Shown: piece by piece, positions 52,675 through 61,862 of the stretch | Numbering within the stretch: position 1 is the stretch's first letter | How the letters are laid out: every line of letters begins with the position of its first letter | NCBI RefSeq assembly: GCF_014192155.1 | Contig: NZ_JACHXO010000010.1 | Span: forward strand, 62,001 to 126,000 | Reading direction: 5' to 3' | Source of the DNA: Roseateles terrae | GTDB taxonomy: Bacteria > Pseudomonadota > Gammaproteobacteria > Burkholderiales > Burkholderiaceae_C | DNA length: 64,000 bases | Notes under the pieces: generated by a model | What the model was told of the DNA's origin: nothing | Databases searched by the model: none | Seen by the model: only the letters and a program-made list of their open reading frames with translations | Program-made: the position numbers and the translations under genes

Positions 52675-53457
52675 TTACTTGACGTCCTTCCAGAAGGAGG
52701 CGTTCAAGCGCCACGCGAATACGGTAAACACCAGCAGGAACAACACCACCACGACGCCGAGACGGAATCGGGTTCCCTGAGCCGGTTCGCCCATCCATTG
52801 CAGATAGGCCACCAGATCGGCGACCGAATCGTCAAATTGCTGCGGCGACATCGTCCCGGGGGTCACCTGCTCGAAACCGGCGAAAACATGCGTGACCTTG
52901 CTGGGGTCATGCGGATCTGGCCGTTCCTCGAACTTGGCGGTGCGGACACCCTGGAGCTCCCACAGCACATGCGGCATCGCAACGCTGGGGAACACGAGAT
53001 TATTCCATCCCGTGGCCTTGGTATCGTCCCGGTAGTATTTTCGCAGATACGTGTAGAGGTAGTCGGCCCCCGAACCTTTGCTGCCATCCGCCCGTGAACG
53101 GGCGATGACCGAGAGGTCAGGAGGGGCGGCGCCGAACCAGGCCTTGGCCTGCTTCGGGTCGATCGAGGCCTTCATGGTCTCGCCCACCTTGTCCCCGGCA
53201 AACAACAGATTGTTCTTGATCTGCTCGTCGGTGAGCTGCAGGTCCTTCAGCCGGTTGTACCGCATGTACGCGGCAGAGTGGCAATTCAGGCAATAGTTCA
53301 CGAACATCTTCGCCCCACGCTGCAGGGCGGCGACATCGTTCATTTTGGAAACCGGGAAGTGATCCCAGGCCGGCCCGGCTTCGTTGGCCTGGGCGGCCGG
53401 GGTGAGGCCCGCGCCCAGAGCCAGAGACGTCACCAGCAAAGCGATGAGTTTTTTCAT
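52675..53457 (-). CDS. petC: Cytochrome c1 of the bc1 complex
   Basis: The 260-residue precursor has a signal peptide (about 1-24) and a haem c site C56-x-x-C59-H60 (NYCLNCHSAAY). The likely axial methionine is in SVAMPHVLWELQG. A C-terminal transmembrane anchor (GVVVVLFLLVFTVFAW) ends in the stop-transfer segment RLNASFWKDVK. It carries electrons from the Rieske protein to soluble or terminal-oxidase cytochromes. It is the last gene of petABC, 18 bases after petB, and is followed by a terminator-like hairpin. Confidence 0.97.
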   Translation of the reverse strand: MKKLIALLVTSLALGAGLTPAAQANEAGPAWDHFPVSKMNDVAALQRGAKMFVNYCLNCHSAAYMRYNRLKDLQLTDEQIKNNLLFAGDKVGETMKASIDPKQAKAWFGAAPPDLSVIARSRADGSKGSGADYLYTYLRKYYRDDTKATGWNNLVFPSVAMPHVLWELQGVRTAKFEERPDPHDPSKVTHVFAGFEQVTPGTMSPQQFDDSVADLVAYLQWMGEPAQGTRFRLGVVVVLFLLVFTVFAWRLNASFWKDVK

Positions 53458-53475
53458 TCGTCGACTCCGTGGTGC

Positions 53476-54876
53476 TCAGTGCGGATGGAAGGTGACACGG
53501 TCCGGCACCGGTTTGAATGTGCCCATGCGCGACCACCACGGCATCAGCAGGAAGAAGCCGAAGTAGAACAAGGTGCCCGCCTGGGACATCAAGGTGAAGG
53601 CGTCATTGGGCAACTGGATGCCCAGGTAGCCCAGCATCAGGAATACCAGCACGAAGACGATGTACATCCACAGGTGCCAGCCCGGACGGTAGCGGATCGA
53701 CTTGACCGGGCTGTGGTCCAGCCAGGGCAGGAAGAACAGGATGATCACGGCGCCGCCCATGACCAGCACGCCCCAGAACTTGGCGTCCAGCATCAGCAGC
53801 AGCGCAATACCCAAGACACCCGCGACCAGCACCGCCCCCTTGGCCATGGCCGACATGCGGCCCTTGATCAGCGTCATGAACACGCTCAAGGCCACCACCA
53901 CACACAGCACCTTCACCATCACATCGGTGGTGGCGCGCAGCATGGAATAGAACGGCGTGAAGTACCACACCGGGGCAATGTGAGGCGGCGTCTTCAGCGG
54001 GTCAGCCGGAATGAAGTTGTTGTATTCCAGGAAGTAGCCACCGAACTCGGGCGCGAAGAACACGATCGCGGAGAAGGCCATCAGGAAGAGGCCGGCCGCA
54101 AAGATGTCGTGCACCGTGTAGTACGGGTGGAAGGGGACGCCGTCCAGCGGGATGCCGTTGGCATCTTTCTTGGCCTTGATCTCCACGCCGTCCGGGTTGT
54201 TGGACCCCACTTCATGCAGCGCAATGATGTGCGCCACCACCAGGCCGATCAGCACCAGCGGCACCGCGATGACGTGGAAGCTGAAGAAGCGGTTCAAGGT
54301 GGCGTCACCGACCACGTAGTCGCCGCGGATCATCAGCGCCAGGTCCGGACCGATGACCGGCACGGCGGCGAACAGGTTCACGATCACCTGCGCGCCCCAG
54401 TACGACATCTGGCCCCACGGCAGCAGATAGCCCATGAAGGCCTCGGCCATCAGGCACAGGAAGATGGCGCAGCCGAAGATCCACACCAGCTCCCGCGGCT
54501 TGCGGTAGGAGCCGTAGATCAGCCCCCGGAACATGTGCAGATAGACCACCACGAAGAACGCGGAAGCGCCGGTGGAATGCATGTAGCGGACCAGCCATCC
54601 CCAAGGGACGTCCCGCATGATGTATTCCACCGATGCAAAGGCCAGCGATGCATCCGGTTTGTAGTGCATCACCAGGAAGATGCCGGTGGTGATCTGAATG
54701 ACCAGGACCAGCAGGGCCAGAGACCCGAAGATGTACCACCAGTTGAAGTTTTTCGGAGCGTAGTACTCCGACATGTGCTCCTTGAAGAGCTGGGTCGCGG
54801 GGAACCGGTTGTCTACCCACGTCATGAACCGGACGCCTGCAGGGGCGCCGGCGGGTGCTTCCTTGAATTCAGCCAT
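53476..54876 (-). CDS. petB: Cytochrome b of the bc1 complex
   Basis: The 466-residue integral membrane protein carries two haem b groups and both quinone sites. Visible marks are the haem-ligand helices (RYMHSTGASAFFVVVYLHMF and FSFHVIAVPLVLIGLVVAH), GYLLPWGQMSYWGAQVI, and the quinol-site segment HPYYTVHDI with PPHIAPVWYF; the usual PEWY is PVWY here. Extra C-terminal helices end with PWWSRMGTFKPVPDRVTFH. It is flanked by petA 21 bases upstream and petC 18 bases downstream, so the operon is tight. Confidence 0.98.
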   Translation of the reverse strand: MAEFKEAPAGAPAGVRFMTWVDNRFPATQLFKEHMSEYYAPKNFNWWYIFGSLALLVLVIQITTGIFLVMHYKPDASLAFASVEYIMRDVPWGWLVRYMHSTGASAFFVVVYLHMFRGLIYGSYRKPRELVWIFGCAIFLCLMAEAFMGYLLPWGQMSYWGAQVIVNLFAAVPVIGPDLALMIRGDYVVGDATLNRFFSFHVIAVPLVLIGLVVAHIIALHEVGSNNPDGVEIKAKKDANGIPLDGVPFHPYYTVHDIFAAGLFLMAFSAIVFFAPEFGGYFLEYNNFIPADPLKTPPHIAPVWYFTPFYSMLRATTDVMVKVLCVVVALSVFMTLIKGRMSAMAKGAVLVAGVLGIALLLMLDAKFWGVLVMGGAVIILFFLPWLDHSPVKSIRYRPGWHLWMYIVFVLVFLMLGYLGIQLPNDAFTLMSQAGTLFYFGFFLLMPWWSRMGTFKPVPDRVTFHPH

Positions 54877-54897
54877 GTCGTCTGCCTCGGGTCCGGG

Positions 54898-55494
54898 TTA
54901 AGCCTTCTTGTCTTCACCGATCAACAGCTTGGTGTCTGACAGATACATGTGGGGCGGCACCTCGAGGTTGTCGGGGGCCGGCTTGTTCTTGAAGACACGG
55001 CCAGCCATGTCGAAGGTCGAGCCATGGCACGGGCAGAGGAAACCCCCATGCCAGTTGTCTGGAAGCGACGGCTGCGGGCCGGGCTGGAACTTGTCGCTCG
55101 GCGAGCAGCCCAGGTGCGAGCAGATGCCCACCACCACCAGGTACTCGGGCTTGATCGAGCGCCATTCGTTCTTGGCGTAGTCGGGCATGGGAAAGGCCTT
55201 GCGGTCCGACTTCGGGTCGGCCAGCTCCGGGTCATTGCCCGGCAGTGCCTTGAGCTGGTCTGGCGTACGGCGAACGATCCAGACAGGCTTGCCCCGCCAT
55301 TCGACGGTCAGCTTTTCTCCAGGGGCCAGTCCCCCGACATCGACTTCAACGGCAGCACCGGCTGCCTTGGCGCGTTCGGACGGGGCGAAGGTGCTGACGA
55401 ATGGGACCGCTGTCGCGACACCGCCCACTGCTCCCGCGCAACCGGTGGCGATGATCCAGGTGCGCTTGCCTTTGTCCACTTGTTGGCTACTCAT
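54898..55494 (-). CDS. petA: Rieske iron-sulfur subunit of the bc1 complex
   Basis: The 198-residue protein has a twin-basic N-terminus and one membrane anchor (KGKRTWIIATGCAGAVGGV) and is likely Tat-exported in part. The Rieske domain binds the 2Fe-2S cluster with CSHLGC and CPCHGSTFD, and the Pro loop is APDNLEVPP. ATG 55494 (MSSQQVDKGKRTW) fits the family better than a frame 13 codons longer. It is first in petABC and divergent from mscL, with about 190 bases between that must hold both promoters. The tat genes in the same window may export it. Confidence 0.97.
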   Translation of the reverse strand: MSSQQVDKGKRTWIIATGCAGAVGGVATAVPFVSTFAPSERAKAAGAAVEVDVGGLAPGEKLTVEWRGKPVWIVRRTPDQLKALPGNDPELADPKSDRKAFPMPDYAKNEWRSIKPEYLVVVGICSHLGCSPSDKFQPGPQPSLPDNWHGGFLCPCHGSTFDMAGRVFKNKPAPDNLEVPPHMYLSDTKLLIGEDKKA

Positions 55495-55685
55495 GAGGGT
55501 CCTTAACTGGAACTTCTGATAGGGGGCAACCAAAGATTCTAGGCATGAAAAATCACCTTGACTCTAAGGCGCTCTACCGATGTGCATGCGCGCACCAAGT
55601 TGACATTTGTCGTGGCGAGAACGCCGTTAGGATGCTTAGCTCGCGGCGCAGACCGCAGCCATTCGAAGGTCAACGGAGCACGAAC

Positions 55686-56138
55686 ATGGGATTTCTCACT
55701 GAGTTTCGCGAATTCGCCGTCAAGGGGAACGTCATGGACCTGGCGGTGGGCGTGATCATCGGCGGCGCCTTTGGCAAGATCGTCGATTCAGTGGTCAAGG
55801 ACCTGATCATGCCGCTGGTGGGCAAGGTCGTCGGCGGACTGGACTTCAGCAACTACTTCATCGTTCTGGGCAGCCCACCGGCCAACTACACCGGCCCGAT
55901 GACCCATGAAGCACTGACCAAGGCCGGGGTGCCCCTCTTTGCTTATGGCAGCTTCTTGACCGTGCTGCTGAACTTCATCATCCTGGCCTTCATCATCTTT
56001 CTCATGATCAAGCAGGTGAATCGCCTCAAACGTGCACCCGCGGAAACCCCTACGGCGCCCGCAGCGCCCGCTCCGGAACCCGCCGATGTCCAGCTGCTGC
56101 GCGAGATTCGCGACGCGCTCATTCGTGACAAAGCGTAA
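55686..56138 (+). CDS. mscL: MscL, large-conductance mechanosensitive channel
   Basis: The 150-residue channel opens under membrane tension to release solutes on hypo-osmotic shock. It has the family N-terminus [21 protein letters not shown], the pore helix [26 protein letters not shown], a periplasmic loop, a second helix ([19 protein letters not shown]) and a C-terminal helical bundle segment ([16 protein letters not shown]). A GGAG site lies before ATG 55686; a longer frame adds 47 unrelated residues. The Ala/Pro-rich spacer before the bundle is longer than in E. coli (136 residues). Confidence 0.97.
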   Translation: MGFLTEFREFAVKGNVMDLAVGVIIGGAFGKIVDSVVKDLIMPLVGKVVGGLDFSNYFIVLGSPPANYTGPMTHEALTKAGVPLFAYGSFLTVLLNFIILAFIIFLMIKQVNRLKRAPAETPTAPAAPAPEPADVQLLREIRDALIRDKA

Positions 56139-56221
56139 AGCCGTCTAGAAACGTCACCTTTTGCGCAACGTCCGTGCGTGACCCGCCCGATCGGGGGGCT
56201 TGCATGGACGATACTGCATGC

Positions 56222-56239
56222 TGTGGTGAAGTCACCACA
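56222..56239. promoter_or_regulatory. 18-bp inverted repeat upstream of the DUF1631 gene
   Basis: TGTGGTGA-AG-TCACCACA is a perfect inverted repeat with a 2-base spacer, ending 19 bases before the DUF1631 ATG. The form and place suggest an operator, but no regulator is encoded next to it. Confidence 0.5.
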
Positions 56240-56258
56240 ATGCGTGCCAGATGCATTC

Positions 56259-58772
56259 ATGAACCGTCTCAATCCCCACCTCGACGCGGCCTTGCAGCGC
56301 GTGCGCTCCGCGGTGGAACAAGCCGCAGAGCGCGGCGCCGAAGGCTTGGGCCTCGCCGCCCTGTCCGCTGGACAGGCCAAGCGGCGCGATGCCCTGTTGT
56401 CGGCGCAATTCATCTTCCGCAAGCAGCAGGCCCTGTTCTCCCAGCGGTTTGACCAGTCCATGCGCCGTCAGGCGGAGGACACGAGCGCGCCTGCCCCCGG
56501 CCAACACAAGAACACCCAGTGGGACGAGCTGTCCCTGATGGATGACGACCAGGTCAATGCCCTGGTCGCGGCGGACCGCATCGGTCTGGCCATCGGCCAT
56601 CAGAGCGAGTGGGAACTGCGCGAGGTCGATGGCTACATCGGCGGCATCCCTGGCATGAACGGCAAGGAAGACCGCCATCCGCTGCGGCCGCAGAACATTG
56701 CGCAGGCGCTGATCGACGGGGTCTACGCCGCCACCGATGACAGCGACACCCGCCAGATCCTGATCGACGAACTGACCCGCGCCCTGGCCCAGGAGATGAA
56801 GGCCTGTTATGCGGACATCGCCAGCCTGTTCCGCAGCCGCGGCCTGCGTCCGCAGGACCTGAAGGTCCGCGGCGGGGACAACTCCCGCGGCCAGTCGCTG
56901 CGCGGCGGCATGGGCCCCGGAGGCGCTCCCAGCGGCCACGGCCCGCTCGGTACCGACAGCCGCTACGCCACCCAACCCGGCGCGCTGAACAGTCTCAGTG
57001 GCCAGGGCTTCCCCACTCGCGCGGGCGGCCTGCATGGCATGGCGCCGGGCGGTCTGCCCGGGGGTGTCCCCGGTGGCATGGGGGTGCCGCACAGCGGGCA
57101 CGGCGCCTTCCACGCCGGTTATCCGGTGGTGGGCACCGTCGATCCGCACCTGATGGACCTGCTGCGCCGCCTGGCGCAGACGCCGGTACCCGCCTTCAGT
57201 GGCGGCATGGGCGGCATGAATGGTCTGTCCAGCAGCGGCATGCCGCTCTCCCCGGGTCTGGGCACGCCCAGCCAGTGGCAGCACTGGGAAGGCGACACCG
57301 TCGGTGCCGGCAGTCCGATGCTGGAAGGCACGCCGATCATGCTGCCGCCCAACCTCATCCACATGCACCGGGATGAGCTGCGTCAGGCGGCCACCGGGTC
57401 GCTGGACCACATGGTCATCGATGTGGTGGCCGGGCTGTTCGATCAGATCCTCTCCGACCCCAAGCTGCCCCCGCAGATGTCGCAGCAGATTGCCCGGCTA
57501 CAGTTGCCGGTGCTGCGTGCGGCGCTGGGGGACCGCAGCTTCTTCTCGTCGCGGCGCCATCCGGTGCGCCGACTGGTCAACCGCATCGCCTCGCTGGCGA
57601 TGGCCTACGAGAATTTCAACGAGGACCCGGGCAAGAGTTTCCTGGCGCTGGTGCGCGAGCTCATTCAGGACATCGTCAGCGGCGACTTCGACCGCATGGA
57701 CCTGTATGACGCCAAGCTGAACCAGCTGGAACAGTTCATCGCGGAGCAGACCGCCGAGGCGCTGAAGGCGCAGGGCGATGCGGCCGGTCTGGTGGAGCGC
57801 AAGGAAACCGAATTGCGGCTGCAGCAGCGCTACATGCAGCAGTTGCAGCAGGCGATGGCCAATGTGGACATGCGCGACTTCCTGCGCGAGTTCCTCACCC
57901 AGACCTGGAGCCAGGTGCTGGTGCATGCCTCACGCCATCCGGATCTGGACGCCGGTCTCGTGGAGCGGCTGCGCAACATGGGCCGCGACCTGGTGTTGTC
58001 GGTGCAGCCCAAGACCTCACCGCAGCAGCGTCAGGCCTTCCTGGCCTCCCTGCCGGTGCTGATGCGCACCCTCAACGACGGCCTGGACCTCGTCCGCTGG
58101 CCGGAGTCCGAACGCAAGAAGTTCTTTGCCGAGCTGCTGCCGGCCCATGCCGACTCCCTCAAGGGACAGGCCTTGAGCCCGCTGGAGTACAACCTGCTGG
58201 CCAAGCAGCTGGAAACCGTCTTCGGCATTGCACCGCCGCGGGAGCAGGATCTGCCGGCCCACACGCCGCTGGACCTGGACCTCACCGAGCGGCTCACCGA
58301 CGAAGAAGCCAACCGCCTGGGCCTGGTGGACGACCAGCAGGTCGATTGGGACGGCCATCTGGACATCGACCTGAGCGGCGATGAGCAGGGCCCGCTGATG
58401 GCCGTGGACATCAGCATCGACGGTCTGCCGGCGGCGGAAGAAGCGCCGGAGCCGACCGGCGGGGTGCTGCTGCTGGAGCATCTGCAGCTGGGCTTTGCCT
58501 ACCAGATGAACCGCGACAACAAGTGGATCAAGGTGCGCCTGGCCCACATCAGCGGCGGCCGCAGCTTCTTCATCTTCACCCATGGCGATCGCCATCAGGG
58601 TACGCTGACGATGACTTCGCGGATGCTGCACAAAATGTGCGTGGGTGGCCGTCTGCGCGCCTTCGAAAGCGCCTATCTGCTGGAGCGGGCCACCGCGCGT
58701 GCGCGCAAGCAGCTCGCGGCACTGAGCGCGAGCGTCAAGGCACAGGCGCCGACGGCCAAGCCGAGCGTTTGA
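56259..58772 (+). CDS. DUF1631-family protein
   Basis: The 837-residue cytoplasmic protein matches the uncharacterised DUF1631 family of beta- and gammaproteobacteria. It is helical with a Gly/Met-rich middle (about residues 215-360). Conserved stretches include LSLMDDDQVNALVAADRI near the start, NQLEQFIAEQTAEALKAQ, and a C-terminal block with KWIKVRLAHISGGRSFFIF then MLHKMCVGGRLRAFE. The latter resembles a small beta-barrel of the kind used for nucleotide or RNA binding, which is inference. ATG 56259 (MNRLNPHLDAALQ) is preferred over a frame start 27 codons upstream because the latter would include the inverted repeat. It converges with pdxA, two bases apart. Confidence 0.75.
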   Translation: MNRLNPHLDAALQRVRSAVEQAAERGAEGLGLAALSAGQAKRRDALLSAQFIFRKQQALFSQRFDQSMRRQAEDTSAPAPGQHKNTQWDELSLMDDDQVNALVAADRIGLAIGHQSEWELREVDGYIGGIPGMNGKEDRHPLRPQNIAQALIDGVYAATDDSDTRQILIDELTRALAQEMKACYADIASLFRSRGLRPQDLKVRGGDNSRGQSLRGGMGPGGAPSGHGPLGTDSRYATQPGALNSLSGQGFPTRAGGLHGMAPGGLPGGVPGGMGVPHSGHGAFHAGYPVVGTVDPHLMDLLRRLAQTPVPAFSGGMGGMNGLSSSGMPLSPGLGTPSQWQHWEGDTVGAGSPMLEGTPIMLPPNLIHMHRDELRQAATGSLDHMVIDVVAGLFDQILSDPKLPPQMSQQIARLQLPVLRAALGDRSFFSSRRHPVRRLVNRIASLAMAYENFNEDPGKSFLALVRELIQDIVSGDFDRMDLYDAKLNQLEQFIAEQTAEALKAQGDAAGLVERKETELRLQQRYMQQLQQAMANVDMRDFLREFLTQTWSQVLVHASRHPDLDAGLVERLRNMGRDLVLSVQPKTSPQQRQAFLASLPVLMRTLNDGLDLVRWPESERKKFFAELLPAHADSLKGQALSPLEYNLLAKQLETVFGIAPPREQDLPAHTPLDLDLTERLTDEEANRLGLVDDQQVDWDGHLDIDLSGDEQGPLMAVDISIDGLPAAEEAPEPTGGVLLLEHLQLGFAYQMNRDNKWIKVRLAHISGGRSFFIFTHGDRHQGTLTMTSRMLHKMCVGGRLRAFESAYLLERATARARKQLAALSASVKAQAPTAKPSV

Positions 58773-58774
58773 TG

Positions 58775-59806
58775 CTACGCGCCGGCGCTGCTTAACTGCC
58801 GCGCCATCCGGATCGCCGCCCGCATGCTGGATGGGTCCGCCCGGCCGGTGCCGGCGATGTCGAACGCCGTGCCGTGATCCGGGCTGGTCCGCACCAGCGG
58901 CAGCCCCAGCGTCACATTGACGCCGTCTTCGACGCCCAGGTATTTGACCGGGATCAGCCCCTGGTCGTGGGTCATGGCCACCACCGCGTCGAACTCGCCG
59001 GGATGCTGCGGCGGCGCGTGACGAGCGCGCATGAAGATCGTGTCCGGCGCGAAGGGTCCGGTGGCTCGGATGCCCAGCGACTGCGCCTGCGCAATGGCCG
59101 GTGCGATGTGCTGGATCTCCTCATCGCCGAAGAGACCGCCCTCCCCTGCATGCGGATTCAGGCCCGCCACGGCGATGCGCGGCGCGGCGATGCCGGCGCG
59201 CTTGAGCGCCGCATCGGTGATGCGCAGGGTCTGCAGCACCTGCCCCGCGGTGATCAGGTCCACCGCCTTGCGCAGCGCCACGTGGATGGTGACCAGCACC
59301 ACCCGCAACTGGTCGTTGGCCAGCATCATGCGGACCGGGGGCAACTGGCCCTGTGCGTCGGCGCAGAGGGCCTGCAGCATTTCGGTATGGCCCGGGTAGG
59401 ACACCCCCGCCGCATGCAGCGCTTCCTTGTGGATCGGCGCCGTCACCAGCGCGCGGGACCGTCCGGCCTGCTGCTCCGCCACCGCCGCTTCGATGCAGCG
59501 CGCCGCGGCCAGGCCGGCCACGCCGCTGATCCGTCCGATCGGCTGGTCCAGCAGCGACGCGGCTGCACCCGCCAGCAACCCGGGCGGCTGCCACACCGGC
59601 AGGCAGTCCGGCGGCGGCACTTCCGGGGCGGTCTCCAGCTGCACCACCGGCAGCGTCAGCCCCAGTATCTGCACCGCACGACGCAGCACCGCCACATCGC
59701 CCACCAGCCGCAGATCGGCGCCGCGGTCCGCCGCCCAGGCGGCCACCGCCACCTCCGGACCAATGCCGCAGGCATCCCCCATCGTGATCAACAGTGGCGC
59801 GGTCAT
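58775..59806 (-). CDS. pdxA: 4-hydroxythreonine-4-phosphate dehydrogenase
   Basis: The 343-residue enzyme oxidises 4-phosphohydroxy-L-threonine in pyridoxal phosphate synthesis. Family marks are the N-terminal PLLITMGDACGIGPEV, TAPIHKEALHAAG with YPGHTEML, NPHAGEGGLFGDEE, and HDQGLIPVKYLGVEDGVNVTLGLP followed by TSPDHGTAFDIAG; metal-site histidines sit in GHTE, NPHAG and SPDHG. The start overlaps the end of the upstream nif3-type gene by four bases, so the two are coupled. The long N-terminal extension of the open frame lies wholly within that gene and is rejected. Confidence 0.96.
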   Translation of the reverse strand: MTAPLLITMGDACGIGPEVAVAAWAADRGADLRLVGDVAVLRRAVQILGLTLPVVQLETAPEVPPPDCLPVWQPPGLLAGAAASLLDQPIGRISGVAGLAAARCIEAAVAEQQAGRSRALVTAPIHKEALHAAGVSYPGHTEMLQALCADAQGQLPPVRMMLANDQLRVVLVTIHVALRKAVDLITAGQVLQTLRITDAALKRAGIAAPRIAVAGLNPHAGEGGLFGDEEIQHIAPAIAQAQSLGIRATGPFAPDTIFMRARHAPPQHPGEFDAVVAMTHDQGLIPVKYLGVEDGVNVTLGLPLVRTSPDHGTAFDIAGTGRADPSSMRAAIRMARQLSSAGA

Positions 59807-60555
59807 GCGGGATTCGGGATGTCGATGAATTGATAGTCCAGGCCCAGGGCCTGTGCGACGTGGCGCCCCAGGGCCTGCACCCCATAACGCTCGGTCGCAT
59901 GGTGGCCGGCAGCGATGAAGGCGACGCCGGTCTCCGCCGCATAGTGGGCCTGCGGCTCGGAGATCTCGCCGGTGATGAACACGTCGGCGCCCGCGGCGAT
60001 GGCCGCTTCGAAGTAGCCTTGCGCCCCACCCGTGCACCAGGCGACCCGGCGCAGCGGACGTCCATCCCCCACCGCCTGCACCGTGGCGCGGCCCAGACGC
60101 TCTTCCAGGTGATGGGTCAGCGACGGCAGGTCGGCGAAGGAGGCCGGCAGCTCACCGATCGATCCGAGGTCCTGCTCCCCGAATCGACCGTCCGCCTGCC
60201 AGCCCAGATGCAACGCCAGTTGCGCGTTGTTTCCCAACTCGGGATGCGCATCCAGCGGCAAGTGGTAGGCAAACAGATTGATGTCATGCGACAACAGACG
60301 GGACAGCCGCTGCTTCATCCAGCCGACAACCTGGCCATCCTGTCCGCGCCAGAACAGCCCGTGGTGAACCAGAATGGCGTCCGCGCGGGCCTCGATGGCC
60401 GCATCGATCAGCGCCAGACTGGCCGTGACCCCACAAATCAGGCGTCCGATCTGCTCACGTCCCTCGACCTGCAGACCGTTCGGCCCATAATCCTTGAAGC
60501 GCGAGGGCTCCAGTGTGGCGGCGAGCAGCCGCTCCAGTTCCGTGCGATGTGCCAT
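59803..60555 (-). CDS. Nif3-like dinuclear metal centre protein (YbgI type)
   Basis: The 250-residue member of the NIF3/YbgI family forms hexameric toroids with a two-metal site. Ligand motifs seen are ILVHHGLFWRG, FAYHLPLDAH and the C-terminal AGHHATERYG, with the conserved SRFKDYGPNGLQVEG at the start and TGEISEP in the middle. The function of the family is unsettled; a GTP cyclohydrolase-like role has been suggested. It is co-transcribed with pdxA through a 4-base overlap. Its ATG (60555-60553) overlaps the divergent protease ATG (60554) by two bases, so the promoter and ribosome site of each gene lie inside the other. Confidence 0.92.
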   Translation of the reverse strand: MAHRTELERLLAATLEPSRFKDYGPNGLQVEGREQIGRLICGVTASLALIDAAIEARADAILVHHGLFWRGQDGQVVGWMKQRLSRLLSHDINLFAYHLPLDAHPELGNNAQLALHLGWQADGRFGEQDLGSIGELPASFADLPSLTHHLEERLGRATVQAVGDGRPLRRVAWCTGGAQGYFEAAIAAGADVFITGEISEPQAHYAAETGVAFIAAGHHATERYGVQALGRHVAQALGLDYQFIDIPNPA

Positions 60556-61726
60556 GACAGGGTCTCAATTGCGTCAAACCTGGCTGATTTTCTCCCAGGC
60601 CACCACGGTGGCGCTGGCCGGTGTCTTTGTGGTGGCCTCGCTGAAGCCGGAATGGCTGCATCAGGGGCCGTCCGTCCTGGCCACGCTGCCGACGGCCGTG
60701 GGCGCCCCGCCGCGGGCCGCCGTGCAATTCAGCTATGCGGCGGCGGCGCAGGCGGCGTCGCCCGCGGTGGTGGCGGTGCTGGCCAACAAGCCGGCCCTCA
60801 CCCAGCGTGAGATCGACGCCGACCCCTGGCTGCGCTTCCACTTCGGACGGCGTATTCCGCAGCGGCAACAGACGGGCCTGGGCTCCGGCGTCATCGTCTC
60901 GCCCGAGGGTTATGTGCTGACCAACAACCATGTGGTGTCGGGCGCCACCGAAATCCGGGTGCAGTTGCCCGATGGTCGCGAGGCCGCGGCCCGGCTGGTG
61001 GGAACGGATCCGGAGACCGACCTGGCTGTGCTGCGCATCGAGCTGGCGGCGCCGCTGCCGGTCATCCATCCCGGCCGTGCGGAAGACCTGCAGGTGGGCG
61101 ATGTGGTGCTGGCGATCGGCAACCCGTTCAATGTGGGACAGACGGTGACCTCGGGCATCGTGAGCGCGCTGGGCCGCTCGCAGCTGGGGCTGAGCACCTT
61201 CGAGAATTTCATCCAGACCGATGCGGCCATCAACCCCGGCAACTCCGGCGGCGCACTGGTGGACGCGCAGGGCCGGCTGGTGGGGATCAACACGGCCATC
61301 TATTCCCGCACCGGCGGTGGCAGCCTGGGCATCGGCTTTGCGATTCCGGTGGATTCGGCCTATCAGGTGCTGGAAGCACTGATCAAGGACGGCAAGGTCA
61401 GCCGCGGATGGATCGGGGTGATCACCGGCGAGGTGAATCCAGAAGTGGTGGAGATGATGAAGCTCTCCATCCAGCAGGGCGTGCTGGTGAAGGAAGTCTT
61501 CAAGGCCAGTCCGGCCGCCAAGGCAGGCGTCGAAGCCGGTGATGTGGTGACCGAGGTGAACGGCCACGCGGTACGGTCACCCCGAGAGCTGATCAATGTG
61601 GTGGCCGCGCTCAAGCCGGAGAGTCAGGTGCAGGTCCAGGTGCAGCGTGGCAAGCAGAGCCTGAGTCTGCAGTTGCAGGTCGGCCTGCGCAAGCCGCTGA
61701 CGGACGAAGGCACACCGGAAGAATGA
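60554..61726 (+). CDS. HtrA-type periplasmic serine protease with one PDZ domain (DegS/DegQ-like)
   Basis: The 390-residue protease has an N-terminal membrane anchor (ATTVALAGVFVVASLKPEWL) and a trypsin-like domain with H126 (NNHVVSG), D156 (ETDLAVL) and S231 (GNSGGAL). It carries a single PDZ domain (about 285-375; GVLVKEVFKASPAAKAGVEAGD). One PDZ plus an uncleaved anchor suggests DegS-like architecture, so a role in envelope stress signalling or quality control is likely. The ATG overlaps the divergent nif3-type start codon. No ribosome site is evident, so the true start could differ, but the anchor supports this N-terminus. Confidence 0.92.
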   Translation: MTGSQLRQTWLIFSQATTVALAGVFVVASLKPEWLHQGPSVLATLPTAVGAPPRAAVQFSYAAAAQAASPAVVAVLANKPALTQREIDADPWLRFHFGRRIPQRQQTGLGSGVIVSPEGYVLTNNHVVSGATEIRVQLPDGREAAARLVGTDPETDLAVLRIELAAPLPVIHPGRAEDLQVGDVVLAIGNPFNVGQTVTSGIVSALGRSQLGLSTFENFIQTDAAINPGNSGGALVDAQGRLVGINTAIYSRTGGGSLGIGFAIPVDSAYQVLEALIKDGKVSRGWIGVITGEVNPEVVEMMKLSIQQGVLVKEVFKASPAAKAGVEAGDVVTEVNGHAVRSPRELINVVAALKPESQVQVQVQRGKQSLSLQLQVGLRKPLTDEGTPEE

Positions 61727-61753
61727 CGCGCAGCTGCTGGCAAGGCAGCAGAC

Positions 61754-61781
61754 CGCAGCACGCAGCACGCAGCACGCAGCA
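61754..61781. repeat. CGCAGCA heptamer repeat, 4 units
   Basis: Four exact 7-bp units lie between the protease stop codon and its terminator. It is a minor slippage-type repeat with no visible coding role. Confidence 0.85.
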
Positions 61782-61784
61782 CGC

Positions 61785-61821
61785 AAAAGGCCATGCACCT
61801 CTCGGGCATGGCCTTTTGTTT
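61785..61821. terminator. Bidirectional terminator between the HtrA-type gene and tatC
   Basis: AAAAGGCCATGC and GCATGGCCTTTT form a perfect 12-bp stem around an 8-base loop, followed by TGTTTT on the plus strand and by poor T content on the other. It separates convergent genes and should mainly stop the protease transcript. Confidence 0.9.
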
Positions 61822-61862
61822 TGGATGTCGAGCCGCCAGGACGCCGGCTCGCCGTACCGTTG

